Shown: positions 33,400 through 45,122, numbered from the stretch's first letter. The stretch: 53,059 nt of DNA from Zygnema cylindricum (GCA_037447655.1 JBBHKE010002329.1:144594-197652), one strand, 5' to 3'. Numbers and translations are program-made. The notes: generated by a model from the sequence alone, not told the origin.

Positions 33400-34253
33400 A
33401 ATTCTAAATCTTGTGTGTGTCGTGTTATAAATCACAAGTCTCAATCCTAAACGAAAAATGGAAACGGGATGTGCTAGAAGCATTCATCAAAGCACATAGA
33501 GTTAAAATTGAACAGTGTTATGTAAAAAAGGCGAGCTTGGATAAGTTTACAATAAGGGGTCAAAATTATTTTTGAGGGGACCCACTTTCTATCTACATTG
33601 TGTTCACTCCAAATTGGTTTTCTAACCTTGTGCTGAATCTTTTTTTTTAATAACTCACAACTTAAAGCCAATGAAAAAGAATCCTTGTGGTGAAAAATCT
33701 CCAGAATTATATTTTAATTTCCATCAATTGTATGGCGATTAAGCAGGTTTTAATTGGGATGCTGACGCCTCTTAGTCTGTCACTAATCTGAATAACAAAT
33801 TTCCAACTTTGAAAATTTTATATTCTATTAAACATTGAGAGATGCCATTGATTATTAGACAATGAATATTGAACATTATAACATTTTGGAGCGATAATTA
33901 ATTCCCAAAATTGGAACAAAGCAATAGTGAAAATATGCATTTGCAGTCAGCATTGAAATATAAATGTCGAGACTAAATACTAAATATATTTAACATTGCA
34001 TCTTGAACATTGAGCATTTAGCTTTGCGCGGTGAACATACACTTTTGTGGTTCAACATTGAATGCGTAGCATCTAAAAATGAACCTTAGGTCTTCGGTCA
34101 TTCAACATAATTACTTTACATGATCATTGGTCGCGCGGTTTCCTCGGCTATCGCAATCATTGCGTTTGTCGCGACTTTTTTTTGCAGACCATTGACGTGA
34201 CTTTGGTCCCAAAAATGACTTTGTCCGAAAGTTGGTTGTCCGAAGTGCCCTAA
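33400..34253. other. No gene seen
   Basis: AT-rich intergenic DNA. 'aacattgaa.att' words recur around 33830-34060, giving a loose low-order repeat ('attgagag', 'attgaaca', 'cattgaat'). No coding region supported. Confidence 0.4.
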
Positions 34254-34256
34254 ATG

Positions 34257-34934
34257 GTGAAGTTCCATCAGACGAGTGAGTCTTTTTACAGAAATGCGTA
34301 CCTCTCCGTACTATATTTTGTTTTATTTGCAAAGCAATACTACAGAAAACCTCACCAATATTCTCCAAAGGTCCGGGAGGTAACAATGACCGTTGGATAT
34401 TCATCCGCGATGCTTTCGGTCAATTACAGCAATAGTAAAACAGCCAAACGTGAATGATAAAGTTAAGTGTCACGATGAACTGCCGCCGTAATTCTAAAAT
34501 TATGCACATGATATGTACCTTCGGACAAAGTGGACACGAGTCCACCAAGATCTAACCGAAAATCCTAAAGTTATTTCGTAACGCTTTTTCGTCACGCCAG
34601 AAATACTCTTTTCGTCAAGCTATTCTTGCCGTCCTTTCAGCTTCATTGTTTCCCGTCCTTTTTCACATCCCCAGAGTACGACTTAGGTACGCAAAAGTAC
34701 ATGGTACGCAAACGAATATTTTTCATTGAAATTGGTCGGTGTAAAAAATCTTTACAATTTTAAGTATCCGATCGCAACATTACGTCGTACCTCTCACGGT
34801 ATAACTCGTGGCTTAAAAAATCTGCACGATGGCCCCCCGTCCAGAATGTCCACGTGGGCAATTATGAATGGCAGCTCGAGGGAAGTTAACACTACAGTAC
34901 ATGACTTTACACGGCCGTGGGAACAGAAATATCA
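34257..34934 (+). repeat. Inverted arm (left) matching 44165-46060
   Basis: Starts GGTGAAGTTCCATCAGACG and matches, in inverted orientation, 46060 down to about 44130 once two nested MITEs (45123-45578 and 44302-45077) are skipped. Shared blocks include 'gagtgagtct', 'gcgtacc', 'gaccgt.ggatattcatc', 'tggtacgcaaacga', 'gaaattggtcggtgtaaaa', 'gtatccgatcgcaac' and 'gtccacgtgggcaat'. Each arm is about 0.7 kb without insertions. Whether the two arms bound one 11.8-kb element is not settled, because the flanking TAA/TTA triplets do not match. Confidence 0.65.
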
Positions 34935-35040
34935 TAGTTCAAAAGTAGGCGTTTTTATGGTAGGCCTTTGGTAGGCGCACAAAACTTGGCACTAAACTCG
35001 CGTAGAGTAGGCATACTGTATGGGTGTTGGTAATTTGGAT
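34935..35040 (+). mobile_element. hAT-like MITE, left part only
   Basis: Starts CATAGTTCAAAAGTAGGCG, the TIR of the complete element at 45123-45578, and shares 'ggtaggcct.ttgtaggc'. The right end is not found. Confidence 0.5.
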
Positions 35041-35938
35041 CTTTGAAAAAAAAATGTCGGTCGCAAACATGCATACACTAATATAGGTCTCCGTACAAAA
35101 TCTGACAAATCGTACACAAATCGTACATTCACACGGTCGAAACGCGGCTGTCGGACGAATATGTGGGAACGGGATTTTTTACGACCTGATTTTTTTTCCT
35201 TTTTAGAACGCACATTCTCATGCGTCTGCGGTTACTAAAACTAATTTATTGTAATTTTTAACTTAAAAAGGTACATTTATGTACGGTCTGACACTGACCT
35301 TACACAACTCTATTTAAGAGACAACGCACTGAAAATAACCCTATATAGAATAAAGAAAAAATAGAATGAACTACACCAATGGAGTAAAAAAAGCCGGACT
35401 TAATTAGTGTGCACAAACGCCAATAGCGATTGGTGTCCTTAACAACATTATTAGGACGTGGACTACAATTTGCCCCACTCATACCTAAATTAGTATTTTA
35501 ATTCTACTTCGCATGAACACTAATAAATATTCTTCGCTATTTCACAATGAGTGGTGCAAGGTTGTGTATAGAGCAAGAATTTATCACGATAACACTGATA
35601 CCGATAGTTATCGGTTATTGAACGGTTAGGGGTCTCGATATATCGCTCCCAGACCAACAAATTCTTTATCGGCGATAAGTACAAAATATTTAGTGCGCTA
35701 TGCAATAGTAATTAATAACATATTGTACTATATGATTGACTACATATAGTGTGGTATGCCACGTATGAAAATCCGCTCTGTTCTTGTATTACAAGAGTTT
35801 AGTACGGACAGCGAAGCACATCAACCGATTATCGTTAACAAATTTATAATAGTAGTTTATAGTACTAAACGTATAGTATCGTATCTAAAAATTTAAATTA
35901 CATGGTAATATATAATTTTTTTTTTCTATTCTTCCCTT
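35041..35938. other. No gene seen
   Basis: AT-rich spacer with many 'gtacg' words and no convincing coding region, TIR pair or RNA gene. Confidence 0.4.
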
Positions 35939-36552
35939 TGCTGCATTCACACAAGAAATGGATGATGAATGAGATGAGGAAACAAATAATCCCGTACCAT
36001 TCATCCCGCTAAAAAATAAAAACAGAGGCGCCAAACTGGCTAACCGATCGGCTGTCAACCTTTTTGGAGCGTAGAGACGGACAAAACATATGATTTGGAG
36101 CGTAGCGACGGACAAAACATACGGTCAAGTGCGTCAAAACTTGACAACTATGGTAAGTCATCTTCTTTTTCGGAAACCCTTTTCGGAATGCAGAAATTCG
36201 ACTTTGAAAAAACATGAAAGCGTATCCGGAATGAATGATCCGTACTGTAACGAACTTTTCCAAAATGCTAACCCATAAAGAAATAGCCAATCAAGATCAT
36301 CTAAAATAGAACGCAAAATAATATAAACTTATAACTTCTTTGGAACCTTGACGAAACGTCCTCCCTCTTTCTTACCGATGGTTTGAAACGGATGGATTTG
36401 AGTCATCAGCCACTAATCGTACAGCAACATAAATCACATTGCAACGTTTTTGTTGACGTGAGGTGACGTTAAGGGCGATTCGCGCCCAAACAAAAAAAAA
36501 GACATTCATTTACTCATCTCATTCATCATCCATTTCTAGTGTGAATGCAGCA
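35939..36552. mobile_element. TIR element, 614 bp, ~40-bp TIRs
   Basis: Ends are TGCTGCATTCACAC followed by an A/T difference and then 'agaaatggatgatgaatgag', present inverted at both sides with one mismatch over about 40 bp. No transposase; I cannot see a convincing target duplication, so the superfamily is open. It directly abuts the inverted copy of the WRKY upstream region. Confidence 0.65.
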
Positions 36553-36906
36553 TTCAATTCTCCTCACTCATGAGACCAACTATTCGCTCTTCCTTTGTTT
36601 CCAACATTTTACAATTGGTTTGTATAATTTGTTGCTAATGTTGATCCAAATTCGAGCTTTCATCTTTCTTTGTATGGGTAAATCTTTTACGATGCTGTCT
36701 ACATCCGACAAATAGTGTGGACAAGTGAACACAATTGGAGTATTCGACGAATTTGGAGATTTGAGGCCATATGACAGTTCGAGCTACAAATTCACGGAAA
36801 GATGGTAGAATCGCATCTCTGCCGCTCAAACCTTCAAGATTCTAGGTTTAAGCATTTTGTCGCAACATAATCTGAGATAGATGTCGCTATTACAGTTTTG
36901 ACAATA
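36553..36906 (-). repeat. Inverted, decayed copy of the WRKY upstream region
   Basis: On the minus strand this follows the order of 30049-30836 from 'tagcgacatctat' through 'gttggaaacaaaggaa' to 'ggtctcatgagtgaggagaa'. There is no WRKY coding sequence after it: the TIR element 35939-36552 and unrelated DNA follow. It could be a leftover of a second gene copy or a dispersed repeat that also forms the WRKY upstream region. Confidence 0.55.
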
Positions 36907-37119
36907 CACCGTGGATCGCTATTAGGGCTGATACTTTTTTTGTCTTCTAAAACATCTCCTCCGTACACATTTGTCTCATTCTTGATCTGACGGTCGCGAT
37001 TGAAAGTTAAAGTTCTCACATTCCGATTGGCGGTCTCAATAGAAAATCGGACAATTGTCTACGGAGAAAGATGTTTTGAGTGGCGTAAAAAATGTTAAAA
37101 CTAATAGGGATGCACGGTG
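36907..37119. mobile_element. CACCGTG-family MITE
   Basis: Starts CACCGTGGATCGCTATTAG and ends 'actaatagggatgcacggtg'. Same inner paired block as 29836-30048. Flanked by TA on both sides (36905-36906 and 37120-37121), which may be the target duplication. Confidence 0.7.
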
Positions 37120-37465
37120 TAGATGTCGCTAGGATGACGGTAATTTGTCGGGAAGGTAACGGAAGGACCAAGTCATTAGTGTCGTGTATGAGTAAATTTA
37201 CCAGCGCGATAAATCAGATAACCGATTTATTAGTTATCGGTAGCGGTGAGGGTATCAAAATATCGGTCTGAAAATATCGCCGATATATTGAGGAGCATTT
37301 GAAATAAATATTACAATCCAACTTGTACGTTGAAGTACGAAAGCACACTACATGACATGGAACCGTACGAATAAAGTACGAAACCGATAGGCTGGTAATC
37401 GGTTGGTCAAAAAAAGTACATATCGGTTATCGCTAAAAGGCTACCAATATACAACATTAACAGTA

Positions 37466-37671
37466 CAACCGCGAATCGTTATTAGCGTCAAAGTTTTTTC
37501 GCCACTTAGAACATCCTTTTTCCGTACATCCTTGTCGGATTGTGGAGTTGACGGTTGCAATTGAAAGGTAACATTCTTAGCTTCCGATTGGCGGTCTCAA
37601 ATTGAAAATCAGACAAATGTCTAAGGAGAAAAGATGTTTTAAGTGGCGAAAAAAACCTTGACGCTAAGGGT
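37466..37671. mobile_element. CACCGTG-family MITE, diverged
   Basis: Inner blocks 'cgccacttagaacatc' and 'agatgttttaagtggcgaa' pair as in the other copies. Outer TIRs are eroded, so ends are approximate. Confidence 0.55.
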
Positions 37672-39068
37672 ATTTTTGCATGTAACCGAAACTTAGTCTT
37701 GCTACTTTGTTTTTTAGTGAAGATTCTCCATACAAATTTCAGAGCATTCGGAGGTAAACGCAAATAACTTGTCACTTAAAAAAGTGACTTACGTAGACTT
37801 GCACGAAGAATTGTGACAGATAAAGTGGTACATAAAATGAGGCGAAACTTCCACTCGCCTTCAATGTGAAGCGTTTCTCCGCACGCTATACAACTTTTGT
37901 GACTTCATAATGTCCGTACGCCTCATTGTTGACATGTCGAAACCCTAAAATACCTTTCGCTGTCGCACAGAATTTGCGGTTTCGTTTTGCGTCTTCCCAC
38001 CTGCCGACGGGTAGCCAATATTTTTCATATCCCGTATGTGTGAAGGCGCATGTTTTTGAGAGAGACGGACCCTGTACGGAAATCAGCGCACGCAAAACAT
38101 TACGCACAGGCTGTAAACGTGCAGTGTGTTTTTTTTTTGGTACTCCGCGCACAAAAATTGTAAAAAACTTCAGACATGTGCGACAGTGTCTGCCTATTCG
38201 CTCACCTTATTGGACTTTATTTCAAATCACCTCGCGAGGTGATTTGATGTAAAGTTTGAAAATGTGTTGAAAGGACGCGAAAGTGGGTCGAAATGCGCTA
38301 AACGACAAATTATATCGCGTTAGACGACAAACTACTGTACGTATAAAGTTTTAGGGTAACGCAACTTGTACAGTGGTAATTTCTATTGTTTGGTACAGTT
38401 ACGGATTTTCTCGTATTTTTCTAAGTTATGGAGGAAAACAACAGAAAATAACTGTAACTTTAGCACATGCAAAAATACCCTAATAACAATTCGCGGTGTG
38501 TACTGTAGTAGAAAGATTATGACTTCATTTCCTGAGAGGCGTTTGTGACGCATGCTCCAAACTACCAAACGTTTGTTGTCATTGAAGTGCGCTTGCCGTG
38601 TGCTTTTTAGACTATCATCCGTACATATCATTTCTTTGATTGTCCATTTCAACGGTCAGTGATTGGCCGTAAAAAACATCAAATCAGATTTTGCTCTGAC
38701 AAGCGCTCATCGCCTTTCAAAAACAAAAAAACGTCTTTAAATCCTCGATTCCTTAAACGAGTTCTTTTCTTTACAAGTTCACAGAAAGATGCTGCCGTAA
38801 ATCTGATTTGAAGAGCTAATTTGATTAAAATTGCCGCGTGGCATTTCTCACCAATTTTTTGCGTGAGAGCAACGTTGCGAGTTTGTAACCATGGTTACCA
38901 TCACGCGTACCTTGACTTTGTTGACCACTGCGTGCAACGTGGCACTTGTAATGGTAGACCAAACTTGTAATGGACCCATGGGGAAGCAAGACGTTTAGTT
39001 TTTCTCTCCTTTAACCCTCATTTCCCCAAAGTGATTATCGCAGAGCGCAATTTTTGATGTGACAAATC
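37672..39068. other. No gene supported; one palindrome
   Basis: Open frames here are short and overlap on both strands without recognisable motifs. The only structure I can support is the palindrome at 38223-38246. Confidence 0.4.
38223..38246. repeat. Perfect 24-bp palindrome
   Basis: CAAATCACCTCG and its exact inverse meet without spacer. The CCTCGCGAGG core is like that of the palindromes in the 728-bp MITEs. Confidence 0.85.
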
Positions 39069-39084
39069 CGCTTCTTCCCTCACT

Positions 39085-39138
39085 TTCCTCCCCCCCCTCC
39101 CTCCCCCCCCTCCCTCCCCCCCCCCCCCNNNNNNNNNN
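39085..39138. other. Poly-C tract and assembly gap
   Basis: C-runs broken by single T residues end in ten N (39129-39138). The true length is unknown, and any open frame across it is unreliable. Confidence 0.95.
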
Positions 39139-39539
39139 AACCGCCCGCCGCCTCTGGAAGCTCCTCCTAAAACGAGCCCGTTACATTTAGGGACGCTTCG
39201 CGCGATAATTTTGTCCTTATCAATAACTGGGAGGGATTTACATTGCCCGAGCAAAATCCTCCTCGAAGGTCTCCGCCGCCCGCCAAATAAGCCCTCCCCC
39301 CAATGTCTAATACCACTACGGTATAATTAGTGACTCGTACAGAATGCATAAATGTACTATCCAAAATTTCAAAACGGAACGACAAAAAGGCGGCGGCAAA
39401 CTTTGATGGTGGGAGCGTGACGTGATAAAATCGGCGGACTCGCAGCCACCCTGGCGGAAGGCACATGGCCCTTGCGACGTGTACGCACGTTAGCGCACGC
39501 TCATCGTGGATTTTTTTGTCCTTTCCCACGCGGCCCAAT

Positions 39540-39778
39540 TTACACGTTCAGTGTGTGCAAAGTGTCCTCACTGAGGACGTGCGCCACACACTGTAGGGTT
39601 AACGATGTGGTGTCTCGGATAAAAAGTGCATTGCATCTGACGGTCAAGTTCTAAGCTTACAACCTTGGAGATTCTTCCGTAAAGATATTTTCTTGCAAAA
39701 AAATTTTTTGGTACGGACTTATACGAAACTGTACGGCCTTTAGTAAATAACTACATTTTCACTAATGGAAGTCCGGCC
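39540..39778 (-). repeat. TIR element end related to 1-310
   Basis: Shares with 1-310 the blocks 'tctgacggtc', 'acaaccttgga', 'acggccttta', 'actaatggaagtcc'. Read inverted, its end is GGCCGGACTTCCATTAGTG. The other end is not identified. Confidence 0.5.
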
Positions 39779-39858
39779 TAATTCGGCGCCCGTAAATTTT
39801 GACCCTCGAACCTGACATCATGTTAGGCTCGAGGGTCAAAATTTAGGAGACCGAATTA
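39779..39858. repeat. 80-bp imperfect hairpin
   Basis: Outer arms CTAATTCGG / CCGAATTAG and inner arms AAATTTTGACCCTCGA / TCGAGGGTCAAAATTT, with a near-palindromic centre 'cctgacatcatgttagg'. It lies four bases from the insertion site of the non-LTR element. Confidence 0.75.
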
Positions 39859-39997
39859 GTTTTATTAGCATTAAAAAAAAAAAAAAAAAAAAAAACAACA
39901 ACAACCACCACAAAGACAACCACAGAAACACACACGGGTGTTTGGTTAAGGATTTCCACTTTTATTGCGACATTTCTGGTTCTTATCGCCTTTCTGT

Positions 39998-40611
39998 ATG
40001 GCTCCTCAAAAACGGCGCTCCTCAAAAACGGCGGGCATCACAATCACCTTCCCCGTCATCTCCCACCCGTTTGCGACTGTATCAGAACTTCTCCGAGGAG
40101 TCTCACCCTTCTGTTCCTCAAATAACCACTGCCAGCTCCCCACCTCCGCCCTCTTCCCAACCTTTTGACTCGAACACTCCCCCCAACCATATTTCTTCTC
40201 CCCTACATTTGATGTCTAATCCCCTTTCAATATCTACACCACGTTATTCTCCTATTCATCGTCAGGAGCCATCCAACACTTTGTCTTTGGCCCCTATCCC
40301 AAACTCTCCCCTTCCACGACCACAATTGGTCACATGTTCAACCCCTCCTCCTCTAGCCCCTCCCACCTTGGTTCCCCCAACCTTGCCAACCCCTACGACC
40401 AAATAACCCTACCACCACCTCACTTGTTGCATCTCTCTCTCTCAAGCTCCTCCTTGTACCTCTCAACCTTCAAGTAACTAAGCTCCTCGTTCTCCTCCAC
40501 TTGCCAACCCTTTTTCAAATGCTCTGGCTTCTCGAGTTGCTTGCCCGAAATATGGGAAGCTGTACGCTGCCAGGGCCGGTTTCGCGAGACATGTGAGAGC
40601 GTGTCCAAAGG
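39998..40611 (+). pseudogene. RLE element N-terminal region with zinc finger (broken)
   Basis: Start codon at 39998 (M-A-P-Q-K-R-R). A 16-bp tandem duplication (40002-40017 and 40018-40033) shifts the frame; without it the start would run straight into the Pro/Ser-rich frame at 40034-40405. That frame ends in a TAA near 40404. A finger of the form C-P-K-Y-X12-H-X4-C follows at about 40542-40604; the second Cys of the usual C-X2-C is Tyr here. Such N-terminal fingers bind target DNA in R2-type elements. Confidence 0.65.
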
Positions 40612-42450
40612 TTGCTTCGGCTCCGTCGCCTTCTCCAAGCAGCCCTCCTCTTACTAATTTCCCCAATCCACGACACCCTTATTATAACGATTGGGAGTTT
40701 ATCCGCAACCTTAATGTGGTGGGTTGTTATCATCTCAGTTACCCTCGGCCTCGACTTTACTCACGCATTCCTCCACATCTTCAAGAGGTCGTCCAAGCAG
40801 CTCTTCGGTTCCCACTCGGACTTTTAGCTGAAGATATCAATAATCAAGCGGCTTGGCACCTTTTCCTTTTGTTTCCACTTTGGGTTCTAGTCTTACCTTC
40901 TCGTGGGCGCGCTAGCGGAGCCCGTGAAATCCCTTCTAGATGTCAACGATTCTTACGCGGGGATTAGGAATCTCTTCAACAAGAACATACAGATAGAGTT
41001 ATCTCCCTTTTTGTGACTCCTCCTCGCCGTCAAGCTACACTTCCTACCTCCACAACCCGCATACGTCGCGCTGTGCACATTGGGCGTTGTGGTGAACTTT
41101 CTCGAGCGGCTCGCGCGCTTCGCCCTTTCGCACCATCGCCAACTACAAAGTCAACGGTTGAGGCCCTCCGCGCCCTTCACCCCACCGCACCTAATGAACC
41201 TTTGCCTTTTATTAAATCATATGACCCTCTAGACCCTTTTGAGCTTGACCAAGATACCTTCGCCAAAGCTCTTGTCCGATCCCCTCATCTTTCGGCTGTG
41301 GGACCTTTTGGGATGGTACATGAGATTTTTTGTGATATTTTCCCTCTAGAGAATTCATCCCCGGGTTTTGCTTTACTGTTCAAGGTGACTTCCCAATTGG
41401 CACAAGGAAATGAACCACGCACTATAGTACCCCTTTTGGCAGCAACACGTCTTGTTGATGTTTCAAAGCCTGTTGGAGTTGTTCGACCTATTGCTGTGTG
41501 GGAGGTTTTGTACCGTCTTGTGGCTCGATCAATGTGTCTACAATCTTCAAAGGGTATTCCACGATTATATTTCCCCACATCAATTTGGTGTCGCTACACG
41601 GGGCGGTTGTGGGGCAGTCGTCCATGGTTTACGTGCGACAATGGATCTGCACCCAGATTGGGTCGTCCTCCAAGTTGATATCGCTAATACTTTTAACACT
41701 ATGGATCAAACGCCATCTTTCGTGAGTTGCGACAAGCCCCCCCTCCCATCAACCAACTTTCTTTTTTGTTTGCACCTTTTACTCCTCGCCCAGCTCTCTT
41801 ATTTACTCCCTTGGTGGCCCATTGGGAGATGTTGCCACTTTAGACTCAGTTACCAGTACTCGTCAAGGCGCCCCTTTGGAAGCCCCTTTATTTGCTCAGG
41901 CCCACTTAATGCCTTCCAAGCATCCGCTACCGCTTTCCCCAATTGTTTGTTCCCTTCGGTGGCATATGACACACATATTATCCGTCCACCAGACCAGGTG
42001 GTTTCTGCCTTCCACTATATTTCTGAGCAACTTTCAAGGATAGGCCTGTCAGTCAAAGTCTCTAAATGTGTTGCGTGGTCACTAATTGGTCCGCCACCAA
42101 ATTTCTTTGTTCTTGCAAGCTTTCGTGTTTGTACGCCACAAGAGGGGTTAAGGGTTTTAGGTTCTCCAATTGGCACCCCTAAATTTGTTCACCAGTTTGT
42201 TACGGGTGCTTTATTGGACGACCTTTCTCACACTGAGGAACTTTCGAAAATGAATGATTCCCAAGTGGCTTTCGCTATTTTAACTCGTTGTTTTTCGCAA
42301 CGACCCTTGTACTTAGCGCGCACACTACCCCCAAGTTCTTTTTTCCTTTCCTCACTTTCGGATTTTGATAATCGTCTCTTTGCGATTTTGCATCAACTCA
42401 TCGGGCATGGTATTTTTGATCGCTCGGAAGGGCTTCTAGCTAGTCGCTAA
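40612..42450 (+). pseudogene. RLE element reverse transcriptase (broken)
   Basis: The linker and fingers region includes 'PPHLQEVVQAALRFPLGLL' and a TAG at 40966 that stands where a Trp is expected (G-D-*-E-S-L). RT blocks follow: 'PVGVVRPIAVWEVLYRLVAR' at about 41468-41527, then a frameshift, 'WVVLQVDIANTFNTMD' (motif A, Asp present) at about 41659-41706, 'TRQGAPLEAPLF' (motif B) in another frame at about 41860, and at about 41955 A-Y-D-T-H where a Y-A-D-D-type motif is expected. The catalytic pair is thus incomplete by an in-frame 6-bp loss. Thumb-like sequence continues to 42450. Confidence 0.75.
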
Positions 42451-42570
42451 TCTGCTTTACCCGTCTCTTTCGAGGTCTTGGTTTTTGTCCTACAACGACC
42501 ATAGCACCGGCCGCTTACTTGGGTAGTTGGGCTCTAGTGGCATTCATCATTAGTTTGAGGTTTGTGGTAG

Positions 42571-43528
42571 ATGATAATCCTATCTTGGCCCGCAATCTCT
42601 ACCGTTGATAAAGGATCTTTCTCATTTCAGCAATCGTTATTGTCTACTCGTTTACTTTCGCCAGCTAAGGCCCAAGATGTCGTTCCTCCATTCTCTTCCC
42701 TCCTCACCAGCAGTCATTCCCGGGTGGAACAACATTTCACCGATAAGGTCGCCGCCGCTGATTTTAAAAACCAACTTGAGGCTCTACCTACGGCTGACAC
42801 ACGGGCTCGAGTGCGCTCTTCTGCAGGACCCGGTGGTGGGGCTTGGCTTGTCGCTACTCCAATTTTTGCCTCACTTCGTTTATCTTCTCAACAATTTTCT
42901 TGTGCACTCCGTTTACGTCTTCGCTTGCCACACCCTTCCCTTTTGGGTAAGCCTCGTTGGGTTGTGGCCAATCTATAGATGAGCAAGGTGTCCATTTTCT
43001 CCGTTGTTCACATGGTGGAGAATGTACAGCGGCGCATGATATGGTTCAAGATGCGGTCACCTCAGTTGGTAGTGAAGCTGGGTATATGGTAAAACATGAG
43101 GTGTCGCATATCCTCCTGCCACGTTCTCAATCACGGGAGTGCGCGGCCCTCGCGTGGACCATGTGTTTTTGCAAGGCGCACGGATAACATTGGGGGATGT
43201 AGTTTTGACCGACCTGACAGGATCTCATGTTTCAACGCGTGCGGCATTACATACTGGTGTTGCGGCTCGGGATGCAGCGGCTTCTAAAGAACGCGATTAC
43301 GCTCATCGAGACTCAGCCGACAACTTCATAGTGTTTGCTTTGGAGATATTTGGGACCTTCGACTCGTCGTTCGACAACTTCATCCGTGATTGTGCTCGAC
43401 AGCCATTTGAGGCCCACAACCTGGGAGCCCTCCCTCGGCTCTCATGTCAGCCTTTTACCGCCAACATATCTTTGTTGCCCTTCAACAATCTCAAGCATCG
43501 GCCCTTATCTGACAAAGCATGGTGGTGA
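42571..43528 (+). pseudogene. RLE element C-terminal zinc and endonuclease domain (broken)
   Basis: 42571-42978 has 'GPGGGAWLVATP' and 'ALRLRLRLP', typical of the region after RT in this family. After a frameshift, 42957-43187 has a zinc motif with C-G, H-F-L-R-C and H-D. After another frameshift, 43139-43528 has R-V-D-H-V-F, G-D-V-V-L-T-D, A-A-S-K and F-A-L-E-I-F-G, which I read as the PD-(D/E)XK-like nuclease that nicks the target. Three frames are needed, so it is inactive. Confidence 0.7.
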
Positions 43529-43908
43529 ACGATGGTCGAGGCCTACGAGATTTACCTCCTCGCCACCCAGTACACATTGATGATATTTGTTCGTCAGACC
43601 TTTAGTGTAGTTTTGTATTAGGCTTTGTGCCGACGGCCCTTTTTTTGTCATCTAGAGACTCTATATAGTGTAATTTTAAGTGTTGTTATAGTTTAGGTTT
43701 AGTGTTTGTTTTTGTTTCCTATGTTTTCTTTGCTTTCTTTTACTCTTAGTGTTTGTTAGCTTTTACAATTTTTGTACATACTTTTGGTTTTACAATTCTA
43801 GCCTTTAATGGTAGTGAACAATTTTTCTTTTCAATCAAGTTTTGTGCTTTGATGGGTCAACCATCGTTTTATTCAAAATAAAATCTTTTTTTCTTCCTTA
43901 TTAGCATT

Positions 43909-44164
43909 CATAATGATTCTTAGCGTCCTTTAGGATTTACATGATAACCTCCTTATTAACGACAAATTATCTTGTTGCGCCGCCTAATTTTTTTGTTTAT
44001 TTATTCCGCGTGTCGCAAAAGTTGCAAGCCTGATACCTCGCCAAAAATTGGGTACACCTAAAACTCGTGCAAGTCAATGTTAGGCTATGAACCGTATGTA
44101 CGGATAATGACAGTCATAAATTTTCCTGCAACCGCAAAAAATTTGTGTTCCCACCGCCGAGTGT
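43909..44164. other. No gene seen
   Basis: Short AT-rich spacer between the RLE element and the right inverted arm; its last part (44100-44164) still aligns loosely with the end of the left arm near 34890-34930. Confidence 0.4.
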
Positions 44165-44301
44165 ACAGTATTCTTAACTTCCCACGAGCTGCCATTCATC
44201 ATTGCCCACGTGGACATTTTGGACGAGCAGTCATCGTGCAGATTGTGTAAACCACGAGTTATAACTTGAGAGGTACCACGTAAGTTGCGATCGGATACTC
44301 A

Positions 44302-45077
44302 AAATATGTCCCGATGTACTTGTAACTTAGCGAACTTACTTTGTATTTTAGCGCGGATCCGCTGGACCCTGTTTTCAAGAGTCTCTATGCGTAAGAACGA
44401 AATCGTAACTTACGTGTGACTATTGTATACGTGGACATTGTCTGTGACGGTTATCAGCGTCTACAATCTGTGTTGTCGCACGTTGTTTTCTGGAATTGCT
44501 TGTGACGTCGCATGTTTTACTGTGACATTGTAGACGTACCGCCTTACAGCATGCGCCGTTCTACTGTTTGAAGAAGATGTGCTTTGCCTTTGTGTCTCCT
44601 GTCCGCTCGACATGAAATGGCATCGGAATTTCTAAGACCCATGCAAAAAAAAAATAGTACTGGGCCAAAACGGACAAAACAAAACAAATTGTGTACTTTT
44701 TGTCATCGTACCAGACGCAAACAAGTTGAACATAGCGAATTTTGTACTTTTCTTTGTCGCTCGAAATCGTTTGAATTTTTTGAACATTACGGCACGTGCA
44801 AACATGTGTTTCTATTTGTTTATCGAAAATGCCTATTTTTAAAACACATCGCCGATGTGATTTAAAGATAAGTTTGAAGATGACGTTTTTTGTCGTGGCC
44901 GTGGGTCGAAAAACACAAGATGACAAATTTTCTTACATCTTAAGTTCGAGGGTGACGCAAATTGTACTCTACAAATTTGCGATTCCTTTGTACGGTTGCA
45001 ACTTAGGCAGTACGCCGCTAAGCTTTACAAGAAAAGGACAGAAAAAAACCCTTACTTATGCACGTGGGGACATACCC
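44302..45077. mobile_element. Harbinger-like MITE nested in the right arm
   Basis: The right end is ...GTGGGGACATACCC followed by TAA; the left end is the decayed partner 'tatgtcccgatgtactt'. It interrupts arm sequence that is continuous at about 34750 in the left arm. Same family as 1518-2472 and 4564-4993. The open frames inside are incidental. Confidence 0.7.
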
Positions 45078-45122
45078 TAAAAATCCTAAAGATCTTTTAC
45101 ACCGACCAATTTCAGTTTAAAG

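Larger units (their letters stand above)
39873..43897 (+). mobile_element. Non-LTR retrotransposon with restriction-like endonuclease (RLE)
   Basis: An 11-bp direct repeat TTATTAGCATT flanks the unit (39862-39872 and 43898-43908). Order is N-terminal Pro/Ser-rich part, a C-C-H-C finger, RT, a C-terminal zinc motif and an endonuclease-like domain with D-V-V-L-T-D, which is the order of early-branching RLE elements (R2/NeSL/Utopia type). No APE-type endonuclease or LTR is seen. Unusually, a ~21-base A-run is at the 5' end rather than the 3' end. Coding parts carry stops and frameshifts. Confidence 0.75.

Noticed and set aside
39018-39254. Gly-rich minus-strand frame across the gap
   Set aside because: It reads through poly-C/G and ten N, so its sequence is unknown there.
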